Made by a program: the position numbers and the translations under genes. Shown piece by piece: positions 18,467-26,975 of a DNA stretch of 64,000 bases. The notes below the pieces were generated by a model. That model was not told the origin of the DNA. It saw nothing but the letters and a program-made list of their open reading frames with translations, and did not search any database. Position 1 is the first letter of the stretch; every line of letters starts with the position of its first letter. This stretch comes from Sorangium cellulosum So ce56 (GTDB taxonomy: Bacteria > Myxococcota_A > Polyangia > Polyangiales > Polyangiaceae), in contig NC_010162.1 in NCBI RefSeq assembly GCF_000067165.1, positions 7,943,001-8,007,000 on the forward strand, written 5' to 3'.

Positions 18467-18544
18467 CATGACATGTCACGCGGTGACCGTGACATGTCAC
18501 GCGGTGACCGTGACATGTCACGCGGTGACCGTGACATGTCACGC
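18467..18544. repeat. 21-bp tandem repeat of palindromic units, about 3.7 copies
   Basis: Units start at 18467, 18488, 18509 and 18530 with the sequence CGTGACATGTCACGCGGTGAC (first base pair varies). Each unit contains the palindrome TGACATGTCA and overlaps GTCAC-GCG-GTGAC, so the array can pair in several registers. It lies beside the transposase remnant, outside any gene. Confidence 0.9.
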
Positions 18545-18853
18545 TCCGCGAGCCGAGCATCACGCTGAAAACCACCTCCCCCGAGCCCCGCGCAACCTGG
18601 GTTGATGCGGCGTTCCCGCCGATTCTGCCCTCGATTGCGGATCAATACCGTGTGGACGGCGACGGCACGCCGGCTGCATCAGCGGTCGCCGGAGCGAACG
18701 AGATCTCGCCGGCGTCATGACGAAAGTCCGGCCCTCGCGGCGGAGCATCCGCCCGCTCGCTGGACGTCCGCCGAGATGCTCCTCGTGCTCGCGAGCGAGA
18801 CGCCCGACCGACCCAACCTGCCATTGTGTTGCTTCTCAGAAGAGGTTACCACC

Positions 18854-21037
18854 ATGCTTCGATTCGAACGTGCTTTGTCCGCCCTCTCCCTGACCGCCGT
18901 GTGCGCGCTGTCCGCATGCGCTGTAGATACCGGACCCAGTGAAGCCGAGGCCGACCCGCCGGAGGCCTCCGAAGATGTCGCCGGCGCCAGAGCGCCTCTG
19001 GTGCGCGTCAATGCGAACTGGTTCTGGCCGGACGGGAAGGTCCCGTACTGCTTCGATGCGGACTTCCCGCCCGCCTGGGTGCCGACGGTGCACAGCGCCA
19101 TCGAGAACATGGAGCGGAGGCTGCCCATCGACTTCACGCACGTGCGCTGTGATGCCGGTCAGGACGACTATGTTCGCTTCATCCAGGGGTTCGGCGACAC
19201 GGGGGGCGAATCCGAAGATACCGGCTGGGATGAGGGCGAGCAGGACATCACGATCTTCAGCGTACCGTCAGAGTCGCTCGTGACCCACGAGATGCTGCAC
19301 GCCCTCGGGATGTACCACGAGCAATCCCGATCGGATCGCGAGAAGTACGTGACGATCAACTGGGCCTGCATCGACAGCGATAAAGATCACAACTACGATA
19401 CCAAGAGCAACACCTTTACGTCGGGCGTCTACGATTACGAGAGCATCATGCACTACAGGACGGGGGCGTGGTGCGCCAGCACCCCGCCGGCCTGGTGCAA
19501 CGTCCCGGATGGCAGCGGGACCGCCTGCGCCACGATCGTGAAGAAAGACGGTTCGCTGATCGGGCGGAATACGGTGATGTCTCGAGAGGACATCAACTCG
19601 ATGTACTATATGTACTCCGAGCCGTTCCCGGTCGCCGACGGGGACTACGCGGGCGTGTCGGTCGCCGTCGGCGATTTCGACGGCGACGGGTACGCCGACG
19701 TCGCGACGGGTCTGCCGTTCAAGGCGGTGAACGGCGCCGGCGCCGCGGGCGAGGTCCGTGTCTACAAGGGCACGAGCCGGGGGCTTTATCCCTGGCAGAC
19801 CATCACCCAGGGCGACATCGGCTGGGTTTCCCGGGTGAACGATCGCTTCGGGTGGACGATGGCCGCGGCGGACATCGACAAGGACGGCAGGGCAGAGCTC
19901 ATCGTCGGTGCCCCGTACGAGGCCGTCGATGGCCTCGCGAACGCGGGCGCGGTCGCCGTGCTGCGCCCCGACGACGCCGGCAAGCTGCAAGCCTTCCGCA
20001 CGTACACGCAGAAGACGCAGGGCCTGGGTGTCGTGCGCGCCAACTCTTATTTCGGCTACGGCCTCGCCGCGGGCGACTTCGGCCGGGCGCGCACGGCCTC
20101 CGGCGCGATCGATCCGGCCTGGGGCCTCGCCCTGGCGATCAGCGCGCCGGGAGAGGCTTCCTCGCGCGGGGCCGTCTACCTGTTCGGCCAGACCAACCCC
20201 ACGAGCGGCAGCCCGAAGCATCGCACGCAGAGGATCACGGGCTCTGCCAATGGCGACCAGTTCGGCTTCGCCCTCGCCATCGGCAACGTCGACGACGACA
20301 CCGAACTCGAGCTCGTCGTCGGCTCGCCCTACGCGAGCAGCGCGCACGGACAGGTCGACGTCTTCAACGGCGCGGCCCCGGCTGCGGCGTCCAACCTCTC
20401 AGCGCCGATGGTCACGCACTGGGAGAGCGTGGCCGCCCCCGAGGCCGCGACCCGCAATTTCGGCGCGTCGCTCGCCGTCGCCAATTTCCGCGAAGACGGC
20501 CCCGACGAGATCGCCATCGGCGCTCCGGGGACGCAAAATAGCACCGGTGCGGTGTACATCTTCCGGAAGGAGCTCGTCTTCGCCGATCCGAACGCCTTCC
20601 ATCTCAAGCAGACCATCTTGCAGAATGGAGCGCAGGAGCCAGGGGACGAGTTCGGCTTCGCCCTGGTCGCGGCCAACGTCGAGCCGTCCACGACCCAGCA
20701 CGAGCTCATCATCGGGGCGCCCGGGGAGAATGACCGCGCCGGGGCCATCTCGGTCTTCCGCGGGGGGATCGCCAACCTCCAGGCGCTGCAGATCTTGCAG
20801 CAGAGCGACATCACGGGGGCGACCGCCCAGCCCTTCAGCCGCTTCGGCTACGCGCTGGCCGCTGGCAGCATCAACGGCATGGGCGACAGCGACGTGACCA
20901 GCGACCAGTTCAACCAGCATGTGGGCAATCCGCTGCGGCACATCCCCGACGTGGTGGTCGGCAGCCCCTCCATCGACAGCTTCAGCCTCTTCCGCGGTAA
21001 CCACACCGTCGGGCTGGTAGGCCACGCGAAGCATTGA
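18854..21037 (+). CDS. Astacin-family zinc metalloprotease lipoprotein with FG-GAP repeats
   Basis: The 727-residue protein starts at ATG 18854, giving a lipoprotein signal (Cys near residue 18 in CALSACAVD). The catalytic domain (about residues 50-250) has the complete astacin zinc motif HEMLHALGMYHE (His145, Glu146, His149, His155) and the Met-turn S-I-M-H-Y with Met199 and the astacin Tyr201. The C-terminal two thirds consist of about seven FG-GAP/integrin-type repeats with calcium loops such as DFDGDGYADV and DIDKDGRAEL, which usually form a seven-bladed propeller. The protein is likely a surface or secreted peptidase in predation or matrix turnover (inferred). It is monocistronic with a strong terminator after it. 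Confidence 0.93.
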   Translation: MLRFERALSALSLTAVCALSACAVDTGPSEAEADPPEASEDVAGARAPLVRVNANWFWPDGKVPYCFDADFPPAWVPTVHSAIENMERRLPIDFTHVRCDAGQDDYVRFIQGFGDTGGESEDTGWDEGEQDITIFSVPSESLVTHEMLHALGMYHEQSRSDREKYVTINWACIDSDKDHNYDTKSNTFTSGVYDYESIMHYRTGAWCASTPPAWCNVPDGSGTACATIVKKDGSLIGRNTVMSREDINSMYYMYSEPFPVADGDYAGVSVAVGDFDGDGYADVATGLPFKAVNGAGAAGEVRVYKGTSRGLYPWQTITQGDIGWVSRVNDRFGWTMAAADIDKDGRAELIVGAPYEAVDGLANAGAVAVLRPDDAGKLQAFRTYTQKTQGLGVVRANSYFGYGLAAGDFGRARTASGAIDPAWGLALAISAPGEASSRGAVYLFGQTNPTSGSPKHRTQRITGSANGDQFGFALAIGNVDDDTELELVVGSPYASSAHGQVDVFNGAAPAAASNLSAPMVTHWESVAAPEAATRNFGASLAVANFREDGPDEIAIGAPGTQNSTGAVYIFRKELVFADPNAFHLKQTILQNGAQEPGDEFGFALVAANVEPSTTQHELIIGAPGENDRAGAISVFRGGIANLQALQILQQSDITGATAQPFSRFGYALAAGSINGMGDSDVTSDQFNQHVGNPLRHIPDVVVGSPSIDSFSLFRGNHTVGLVGHAKH

Positions 21038-21046
21038 CACCCGCGC

Positions 21047-21077
21047 GCGCCTGAGGCCCGCGGCGGGCCTCAGGCGC
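21047..21077 (+). terminator. Terminator hairpin after the astacin gene
   Basis: A perfect 15-bp inverted repeat (GCGCCTGAGGCCCGC, one base, GCGGGCCTCAGGCGC) starts 9 bp after the stop codon and is followed by TCTCTTCTAT, a T-rich run. The central bases would open to form the loop. Confidence 0.75.
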
Positions 21078-21186
21078 TCTCTTCTATCCCCGACGGCTCC
21101 TCGAGCCCCGGCGCGCTGCTTTGTGCGAGCTTGCTTGCTCTGGTCGGGTGCGCGGCCGAGCCGATCACCGTGCACGGCCGGGCGCA

Positions 21187-21636
21187 TCACACGGAGCGGC
21201 ACGCGAAGATGTGCTCTATCGCGTCGATCACGAGCTGCTCCACCTGGTATGCGGTGATCTCGGCGGGGCTCGCGAAGCGCAGGAGATCCATCGGCGGCGG
21301 CCTCACGATGAGATAGGCGAGGACCTCCGGCGCCTCGCGCCGCTGGATGACCGAGAAGGCGATGCGGTCCGCCCCCTGTGAGGCGCTCGCTCCCCGGATC
21401 CCGAGCTCGAGCGCGATGCTCGGCGCCTCGGGCTCCTCATCGAGCGCGATGCGCGGAACGTGGCCGGCGGAGCGGAGCTCGGAGGCGATCTCCTCGAGGA
21501 CCGGCCTTATCACCTCGCCGCTCACCGCCCGGAAGGCGTCGTCGAAGGCCCGGCGATCGCCCGCGAGCTTCTCTTGCTGCCGCGCCGCATAGCGGCTCGT
21601 GATGAGCGCCAGGCGGTGCCTGCTATGGTCCCTCAC
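21187..21636 (-). CDS. Small protein of unknown function at the end of the VgrG-associated cluster
   Basis: The protein has 149 residues and starts at a GTG at 21636 that overlaps the TGA of the DUF4150 gene (GTGA), so it is translationally coupled. It is mostly helical and charged at the start (SRYAARQQEKLAGDRRAFDD), followed by mixed alpha/beta with an E-I-A-S-E-L-R helix and a C-terminal helix with one Cys. I do not recognise a family. The position directly after the PAAR-like gene is where type VI cargo effectors or their adaptors are often encoded, but the sequence shows no toxin motif. Confidence 0.6.
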   Translation of the reverse strand: MRDHSRHRLALITSRYAARQQEKLAGDRRAFDDAFRAVSGEVIRPVLEEIASELRSAGHVPRIALDEEPEAPSIALELGIRGASASQGADRIAFSVIQRREAPEVLAYLIVRPPPMDLLRFASPAEITAYQVEQLVIDAIEHIFACRSV

Positions 21637-22025
21637 GGCGCGAGGAGGAGCACCTTGACCTGGCTCGGGACGATCGATACGGCCGGGCAGTTCGTCGAGT
21701 TCGTGATCGTCATGCTGGTCAGTCGCGTGGCCGGGATGCCGCCGGCGAGCACGGTAAACGACGCCGTGACATGCCGCGACGGGCCCATCACCATGCCCGA
21801 GGCGACCCCGAGGGCGACGCCGGGATTGTCGCCGTTCGTGAGCGGCACGGTGGTCGCCAGGTTGTGCGCCGGCGTGCACATGAACAGCACGTTGTACGCG
21901 GCCGGTATGCCCATCGGCTGCATCGCGATGTTCGGGTACGGGACCGGGGTCGGGGCCGGCATCGGCGTGAGGCACACGTCGGGTGCGCCGAGAGACATGC
22001 CCATCATCTGCGTGTTCGCGAACAT
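21633..22025 (-). CDS. DUF4150 (PAAR-like) spike-tip protein
   Basis: The 130-residue protein begins MFANTQMMGMSLGAPDVCLT and has the short beta, Pro-rich pattern of DUF4150, a PAAR-like family (T-P-x-P-x-P-V-P-Y-P-N-I, then cysteines in TNSTNC). Family members cap the VgrG spike of type VI secretion systems and can attach effectors. The gene follows DUF3540 by 9 bp and overlaps the next gene by a GTGA junction. Confidence 0.85.
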   Translation of the reverse strand: MFANTQMMGMSLGAPDVCLTPMPAPTPVPYPNIAMQPMGIPAAYNVLFMCTPAHNLATTVPLTNGDNPGVALGVASGMVMGPSRHVTASFTVLAGGIPATRLTSMTITNSTNCPAVSIVPSQVKVLLLAP

Positions 22026-22034
22026 CTCGCCCTC

Positions 22035-22679
22035 TCAGCCAAGGTGGATCTGGGAACCGTCGATCTTGGTCAGCCCGCCGCTGTTCACGAGCGTCGTCTC
22101 CGCCTTGACGTGGAACGCGGCCCGCGCCTCGAGCTCCAGGTACTCGGCGCGCACCGTCTCGGACCGCGCGATGAAGCGGTAGGCCCTGTCGAGCCGCTGG
22201 ACGAGTCGCTCGGCGACCGTCTCCACCGACTGCGCCACGGTCTTGATGCGGTCGACCTTCGCCGTGAGGCTGTCGCCGAGGAGGCTCAGGACCCCGACCA
22301 CCGCCTCGGCGCGCGCCGCCGAGAGGCGCGCGGAGCCCGCCGCGATCGTGGCCTCGGCAGGCGTGATCACATCGACCCCGTCGCGCCCGCTCACCGAGAC
22401 CCTGCCCGACGCGGCGGCGATCTCCAGGTCGCCCTCCGCCGAGAGCCGCGCCGGCGCCGCGTCGTCTCGCTCGAGCACCGCGAGCACGTGCGAGCCGCGC
22501 TCGTGGTGCGCGACGAGCACCTCGTCGCCGAGGGCGGGCTCGAGAAGACAGCTGGCGGCCCGCCGCGCCTCCACCTCGCCCGAGCTCGACCTGACACGCA
22601 GGCTGCGACCCGAGACGCCCACCACGATCGCGACCTCCTGCGCAGGCCACGCCAGCTTTCTTGCCAGATTGTCTCTCAT
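22035..22679 (-). CDS. DUF3540 protein of the VgrG/pentapeptide cluster
   Basis: The 214-residue protein has an N-terminal beta domain with an oligonucleotide-binding-like pattern (VAIVVGVSGRSLRVRSSSGEVEARRAASCLLEPALGDEVLV split over about residues 15-58), a middle of short beta-helix type strands (GDLEIAAASGRVSVSG, DGVDVITPAEATI), and a C-terminal helical part with V-E-T-V-A-E-R-L-V-Q. This matches DUF3540, which in proteobacteria and myxobacteria is nearly always encoded with DUF2169, pentapeptide and DUF4150 proteins. It is thought to be a type VI tip accessory; its action is not established. Confidence 0.85.
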   Translation of the reverse strand: MRDNLARKLAWPAQEVAIVVGVSGRSLRVRSSSGEVEARRAASCLLEPALGDEVLVAHHERGSHVLAVLERDDAAPARLSAEGDLEIAAASGRVSVSGRDGVDVITPAEATIAAGSARLSAARAEAVVGVLSLLGDSLTAKVDRIKTVAQSVETVAERLVQRLDRAYRFIARSETVRAEYLELEARAAFHVKAETTLVNSGGLTKIDGSQIHLG

Positions 22680-22698
22680 CGGTACCTCCGCGCCGAGC

Positions 22699-23748
22699 TC
22701 ATCGGCCCTCCGTGCGCCGCTCCGCCTTGCTGAGCTCCTCGTCGTCGCCGAGCGCCGCGGATCGGTTCGTGAATCGAGTGTCCTGCTCCCGCGTCCGGTG
22801 GAACCGCGCGCGGAACAGCGTGCAGTGCGAGAAGTCGGCGCCCGCGAGGTCCGCGTACGAGAAATCGGCGTACGTCAGGTCGGCGCCGGCGAACGTCGCG
22901 CGGGCGCAGCTCGCGTGCTTGAAGATGGCCTGGCGCGCGCTCGCGCCCTCGAGGCTCGCGCCCTCGAGCCGCGCCTTCACGAAGAGCGCCTGATCGACCT
23001 TCGCCTTCCTGAGCGTCGCGTCCGACAGACAGGCCTCCGCGAAGAGGGCCCGCTCGAGGCTCGCCTCGTCGAGGCGCGCGCCCGCGAGGGAAGCCCCCTT
23101 GAAATTCGTCTGCACCATCCGCGCGCCCCGGAGGTCGCAGCCGCCGAGGTCGACCTCCATGAGCTGCGCGAGCGTGAGATCCATCCCCGAGAGATCCTGG
23201 CCGGCGAGCTTGCCCCCGATCAGCATCGCCTTCTCGAGCCGCGCGCCGCGCAGGCGCGCCGTCGACAGGTCCGCCTTGAGGAGCACCGTCTGCACGAGGT
23301 TCGCGCCCTCGAAGCTCACCCGCGGGGCGTCGGCGTCGACGAGCGCGGCGCGGTCGAGGTTCGCCCCCTTCAGGCTCGCCTCCTCGAGGCGCGGCTTGAT
23401 CAGGCTCGCGATGGTCAGGTCGGCGCCGTCGAGCGAGGAGCGCGACAGATCGCACTCGACGAGGCTGGCGGCGACCAGATCGGCCTCACGCAGGTCGGCC
23501 GCGAGGAACGTGCACCGGTCCCACGTGCCGTGGCGGAGGCGCGCCCCCGCGAGCTGCGCCCCCTCGAACCGACAATCCGAGAAGATGGACTCGTGGAGCC
23601 GCGCGCCCGTCAGGTCGGCGCCCCGGAACGAGACGCGCTCGAAGACGGCTCCGGAGAGATCGGCGCCGCGGAGGTCCATGCCCGCGAGATCCTCGTCGGC
23701 TACCGGATCCGCGCTCGCGACGCGGGCGAGGAGATCGTCCTTGGTCAT
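22699..23748 (-). CDS. Pentapeptide repeat protein
   Basis: The 349-residue protein is almost entirely A-[DN]-L-x-x type pentapeptides (for example AGMDLRGADLSGAVFERV at residues 22-39), predicting a single long right-handed quadrilateral beta-helix from about residue 20 to 325, followed by a charged tail. The ATG at 23748 overlaps the TGA of the upstream DUF2169 gene (ATGA). In this context such proteins are taken to be structural or adaptor parts of a type VI tip rather than gyrase inhibitors. Confidence 0.9.
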   Translation of the reverse strand: MTKDDLLARVASADPVADEDLAGMDLRGADLSGAVFERVSFRGADLTGARLHESIFSDCRFEGAQLAGARLRHGTWDRCTFLAADLREADLVAASLVECDLSRSSLDGADLTIASLIKPRLEEASLKGANLDRAALVDADAPRVSFEGANLVQTVLLKADLSTARLRGARLEKAMLIGGKLAGQDLSGMDLTLAQLMEVDLGGCDLRGARMVQTNFKGASLAGARLDEASLERALFAEACLSDATLRKAKVDQALFVKARLEGASLEGASARQAIFKHASCARATFAGADLTYADFSYADLAGADFSHCTLFRARFHRTREQDTRFTNRSAALGDDEELSKAERRTEGR

Positions 23749-26387
23749 CGCTTTCGCCTCGGGAACAACGTCTGGACGACGTGGGCGTCCTTGAAGCTCG
23801 TGCGCGCGTCGCCCTCGGTGCCCATCAGGTTCGCGCGGAACAGGTTGGCCCGGAGGAACGACGCACCGTGGACCTTCGCGCCTTGCAGCATCGCCTCCAT
23901 CAGGTTCGCGTCCGACAGCTCGGCGTCGCCGAGATCCGCGCGCATCAGCCGCGCCCCTTGCAGGCTCGCGCCCGCGAGGCGGGCCTCCCGCAAGTCCGAC
24001 TCGCTGAGATCGCAGCCGTCGGCCCGGACGCGCGCGAGCCCGGCGCCCTTCAGCGAGGCGCCGCGCATCGTCGCGAGGGCGAGCTCCGCCCCCGAGAAAT
24101 CGGCCCCGCCGAGCTGGCACGCGAGCACGAGGCGCAGGTTGTTCGCGCGGGCGGCTCGGAAGCAAGCGCCCTCGGCGGCCGTCTCGACGAGCGCCGCGCC
24201 CTCGATCACGGCCTCCGCGAGGCTCACGCCGGCCATGCGACACCGGAAAAATGTGGCTTTCCGAAGACTTGCGCGATCCAGCCGCGCCCCCTCGAGGTCG
24301 CACTCGTAGAAGAGGACCTCGTCCGCGAGCGCGCCCGCGAGGTCGCCGCGCGCGAGGCGCGCCTCGAACAGGTCGGCGCCGCGGAGGTCGGCGCCGGCGA
24401 AGCGCGCGCCCTCGAGCTCGCCGCGCTGCAGGATCGCCTTGGCGAGGCGCGCGCCGCCGAAGTCGGCCCCGCGCGCCGCGACCTCGCCGAGGTTCGCGCC
24501 CTCGAGGCGGACGCCCTCGAGCCGGGCGCCCTCGAGGCAGGCGCGCACCAGCACGGCGCCCGACAGATCCGCGCCGGCGAGCGCGCACCCGCGCAGGTCC
24601 GCGCGCTCGAGGAGCGCCTCCCGCAGGACGGCCCCGGACAGGTCGAGCCCGCGGAGGTCGGCGCCGGTGAGGTCCCAGCCCGCCATCGGGCCCCCCGACG
24701 CGACCGCCGCCTCCACGCGCCCGCGGAGGTCGCGCTGCGCGGCGTCGTCCGGGAGCGCCGCGGGCGCCATGTGGTGCGCGGCCTGCCTGTACGCGAGGAG
24801 CTGCGCCTCCTCGAGCTTGCGGAGCCTCGCGACGAAGGCCGGATCCTCGATCTGGGCCTCCAGCTCGTCCATCGGGGCGCCGAGGTCGCGGCCGATCTGG
24901 GCGGTCTCTCGCATGCGGGCGAGGTGCTCGTCCGCGCGAAACCTGGGCGGCCCGCCCGCCTCGCGCTTCGATTTCTCGATGACCTCGTCGATGTCGATGC
25001 CGTGCTCGGCGAGGTTCTGGCGCGCCTGATCGAGGGCCTCGGCCTGCCTGACCTTCGCCTCGGCCTCGAGGCGGGCGGCCTCCGCCTCGACCCGCTCCAT
25101 GTACTCGGGCAGCTCGTCGAGCTTCGGCGGCGCCTCCGGCGGCGGCAGCTCGCGCGGGATGCCCTTCTCGTCCGGATCGATCCCGAGCACCCGCACCGAC
25201 ATGCGGGCGCTGTCGAGCTCCCGCTGCGCCCGCTCGCGCGACCGCCGCTCCAGCACGCCCTCGCGGCGCAGGAGATCGTCCATGTCGCTGATCTTCTCGT
25301 CCGGCAGCGCGGGGGCGCCGGGGTCGGGGTCCGGGAGCAGATCGCGATCGCGCAGGGCGACGAGGTGCCCCTTCTTCTTGTCGAGGCGCTGCGCAAGAAC
25401 GGCGTCGTAGTGCTCCTTCGGCCGGGGGGAGCCGCGGCGCTCGAGCGCGGCGAGCAGGCACTTCACGTCGCGGGCGTCGTCCTCCTCGACGCGCGCGACG
25501 CCCCGGAAGATCGCGATCATGCGGCGGATGTTGGGCAGGAGCACGAGCGTCTCGAGCCTCGTCCCGATCTCCTCGAGCGCGTCCTCGCGCGAGGCCCGCG
25601 TCACGAAGCAACGCGCGACGAGCTCGGTCACGCGGCCCGTCAGCGTGGCCTGCTCGGGGTGGAGCTGCTCGAGCGCGATCGGCTCCCCGCCCTGGAAGAA
25701 GCCGGGCAGGCGCTGATCGGGCGGCGCCACCATGAAGTACTCCGGGTCGAGATCGCGGGCGAAGCCCGGGAAGTCGCTCTCGAGCCACGCCGCGTCGTAC
25801 GTCCCGAGCTTCGCGTGGCGCTCGGGCCAGGTGGGGTCGAGGGGCCCGAACGCCGCGGGAGGCGGCCGATCGCCTGGCGAGGTGATGAGGTGCTTCGGGT
25901 GCTCGAGCTGCGGGAGCGGGTGGTAGCTCTTCCCGTCCTCCTCGGCCGGGGCAGCCCCCATCCCGATCGGGTTCGGGGCGAAGCCCGGCCCGCCGAAGGC
26001 CTTGTCCCAGCCGAGGGCGAGCTCGGTCAGGGGCTCGGGCTCGCTCGGCACGCCGCGCTCCCAGCGGCGCCTGCCGACGACATACACGGCCTTGTCGATC
26101 GGGCCGACCTGGACGCGGGCCCGGAACGCCGGCCGCGGGGTGCCGCCCGCCGCGAACGCCTTGCCGAAGGCGAGGACCTCGCCCCGCGGCTTCGGCAGCC
26201 CCTCGTCGAGCGCGACGTCCTTGCCGAGCTGCTTCGGGATCTCCTGCCACATCGCGATCTCCGGGAGCGGCAGCTCGGGAGCGTCGAGCGGGAGGTACGC
26301 CGTGAGGCCGAGCGCGAGGAAGCGCTGCTGCTTCAGCTCGAACACGCGCTGCAGGACGGAGAGACGCTGAGGTTTGATGACACGCAT
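23745..26387 (-). CDS. DUF2169 domain-pentapeptide repeat fusion protein
   Basis: The 880-residue protein has an N-terminal DUF2169 domain (about residues 1-300; marked by GWDKAFGGPGFAPNPIGMG), a central charged helical region rich in Arg and Glu (about 380-560, with RRSRERAQRELDSARMS) and a C-terminal pentapeptide beta-helix (about 590-880). The DUF2169 domain is typical of type VI accessory loci and is proposed to help load or present effectors on VgrG. The gene overlaps the next by ATGA and follows the small membrane protein gene by 33 bp, so the block from 31684 to 21187 is probably one operon. Confidence 0.88.
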   Translation of the reverse strand: MRVIKPQRLSVLQRVFELKQQRFLALGLTAYLPLDAPELPLPEIAMWQEIPKQLGKDVALDEGLPKPRGEVLAFGKAFAAGGTPRPAFRARVQVGPIDKAVYVVGRRRWERGVPSEPEPLTELALGWDKAFGGPGFAPNPIGMGAAPAEEDGKSYHPLPQLEHPKHLITSPGDRPPPAAFGPLDPTWPERHAKLGTYDAAWLESDFPGFARDLDPEYFMVAPPDQRLPGFFQGGEPIALEQLHPEQATLTGRVTELVARCFVTRASREDALEEIGTRLETLVLLPNIRRMIAIFRGVARVEEDDARDVKCLLAALERRGSPRPKEHYDAVLAQRLDKKKGHLVALRDRDLLPDPDPGAPALPDEKISDMDDLLRREGVLERRSRERAQRELDSARMSVRVLGIDPDEKGIPRELPPPEAPPKLDELPEYMERVEAEAARLEAEAKVRQAEALDQARQNLAEHGIDIDEVIEKSKREAGGPPRFRADEHLARMRETAQIGRDLGAPMDELEAQIEDPAFVARLRKLEEAQLLAYRQAAHHMAPAALPDDAAQRDLRGRVEAAVASGGPMAGWDLTGADLRGLDLSGAVLREALLERADLRGCALAGADLSGAVLVRACLEGARLEGVRLEGANLGEVAARGADFGGARLAKAILQRGELEGARFAGADLRGADLFEARLARGDLAGALADEVLFYECDLEGARLDRASLRKATFFRCRMAGVSLAEAVIEGAALVETAAEGACFRAARANNLRLVLACQLGGADFSGAELALATMRGASLKGAGLARVRADGCDLSESDLREARLAGASLQGARLMRADLGDAELSDANLMEAMLQGAKVHGASFLRANLFRANLMGTEGDARTSFKDAHVVQTLFPRRKR

Positions 26388-26420
26388 GGGGGATAAGGGT
26401 CGCTCAGGCCGGGCGGGCGC

Positions 26421-26867
26421 TCATTGGACGCGACCGGCGCGATTGCCCGCCGCGCCGCGCGCGATGTACGTGCGAGACAGGTTGGCCCAGCTCACGTCAG
26501 GATAAACGAGCTCGGGGTCGTCACCATCGATCTTGACGGCGACGCGCTTTCCCGGCTCCGCCATCGACAGCGAGCTGATGTTCAGCTCCCACTCCGTCCT
26601 CGCGATGTACGCGGCCCCGCCGGGCGGCTGCACCTCCAGCCGGAGCTCGACGAAGGCCATGGCGCCGTCTTCGAAGGTGCCGAGGGTCCGGCTCGACACC
26701 ACCGTGGCCTCAGAGCGGCTCGCGCGGGCCGCCCTCGCGGCGAGCTCCGTCATGCGCTCCTTCACCGCGCCGAGCTGGGCGCCTTCCCGGCGGAAGACGA
26801 AGAAGAGGATGGCCGCGAGGACGAGGAGCGGCACGAGGATGGCAGAGAGGAAGATGATCGTACCCAT
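26421..26867 (-). CDS. Small membrane-anchored protein in the VgrG cluster
   Basis: The 148-residue protein, starting at ATG 26867, has one N-terminal transmembrane helix (residues 3-26, IIFLSAILVPLLVLAAILFF), then a short charged helix and a beta-rich domain (about 50-140) with MAFVELRLEVQPPGG and MAEPGKRVAVKIDGDD. An upstream GTG at 26897 is possible but has no binding site. The domain pattern is like small cytosolic or periplasmic beta domains found after a membrane anchor; no family is recognised. It lies between VgrG and DUF2169 genes and so may help dock the tip at the membrane. Confidence 0.65.
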   Translation of the reverse strand: MGTIIFLSAILVPLLVLAAILFFVFRREGAQLGAVKERMTELAARAARASRSEATVVSSRTLGTFEDGAMAFVELRLEVQPPGGAAYIARTEWELNISSLSMAEPGKRVAVKIDGDDPELVYPDVSWANLSRTYIARGAAGNRAGRVQ

Positions 26868-26975
26868 GTCGCTGCGCGGTCTCCCCTTCGGGCTCACGGG
26901 TGCTGAGCTGCGGCCTGGCCGCGGGCGCCGGCGGTCGAGGCTGGGATCCTGGACAAGATGACCTTGCTCACGCTC

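Noticed and set aside
18467..18544. 21-bp palindromic repeats as a small CRISPR array
   Set aside because: Units are head to tail without spacers.
21131..21316. Possible lipoprotein start (ALVGC) on the plus strand
   Set aside because: It overlaps the end of the coupled 149-residue gene on the other strand, and after the short hydrophobic run the frame is not coding-like.
22699..26250. A single open frame of 1183 codons covering two genes on the minus strand
   Set aside because: Its first two thirds are a shadow frame of the DUF2169-pentapeptide gene; only the part from ATG 23748 has pentapeptide repeats, and it begins with a clean ATGA overlap.
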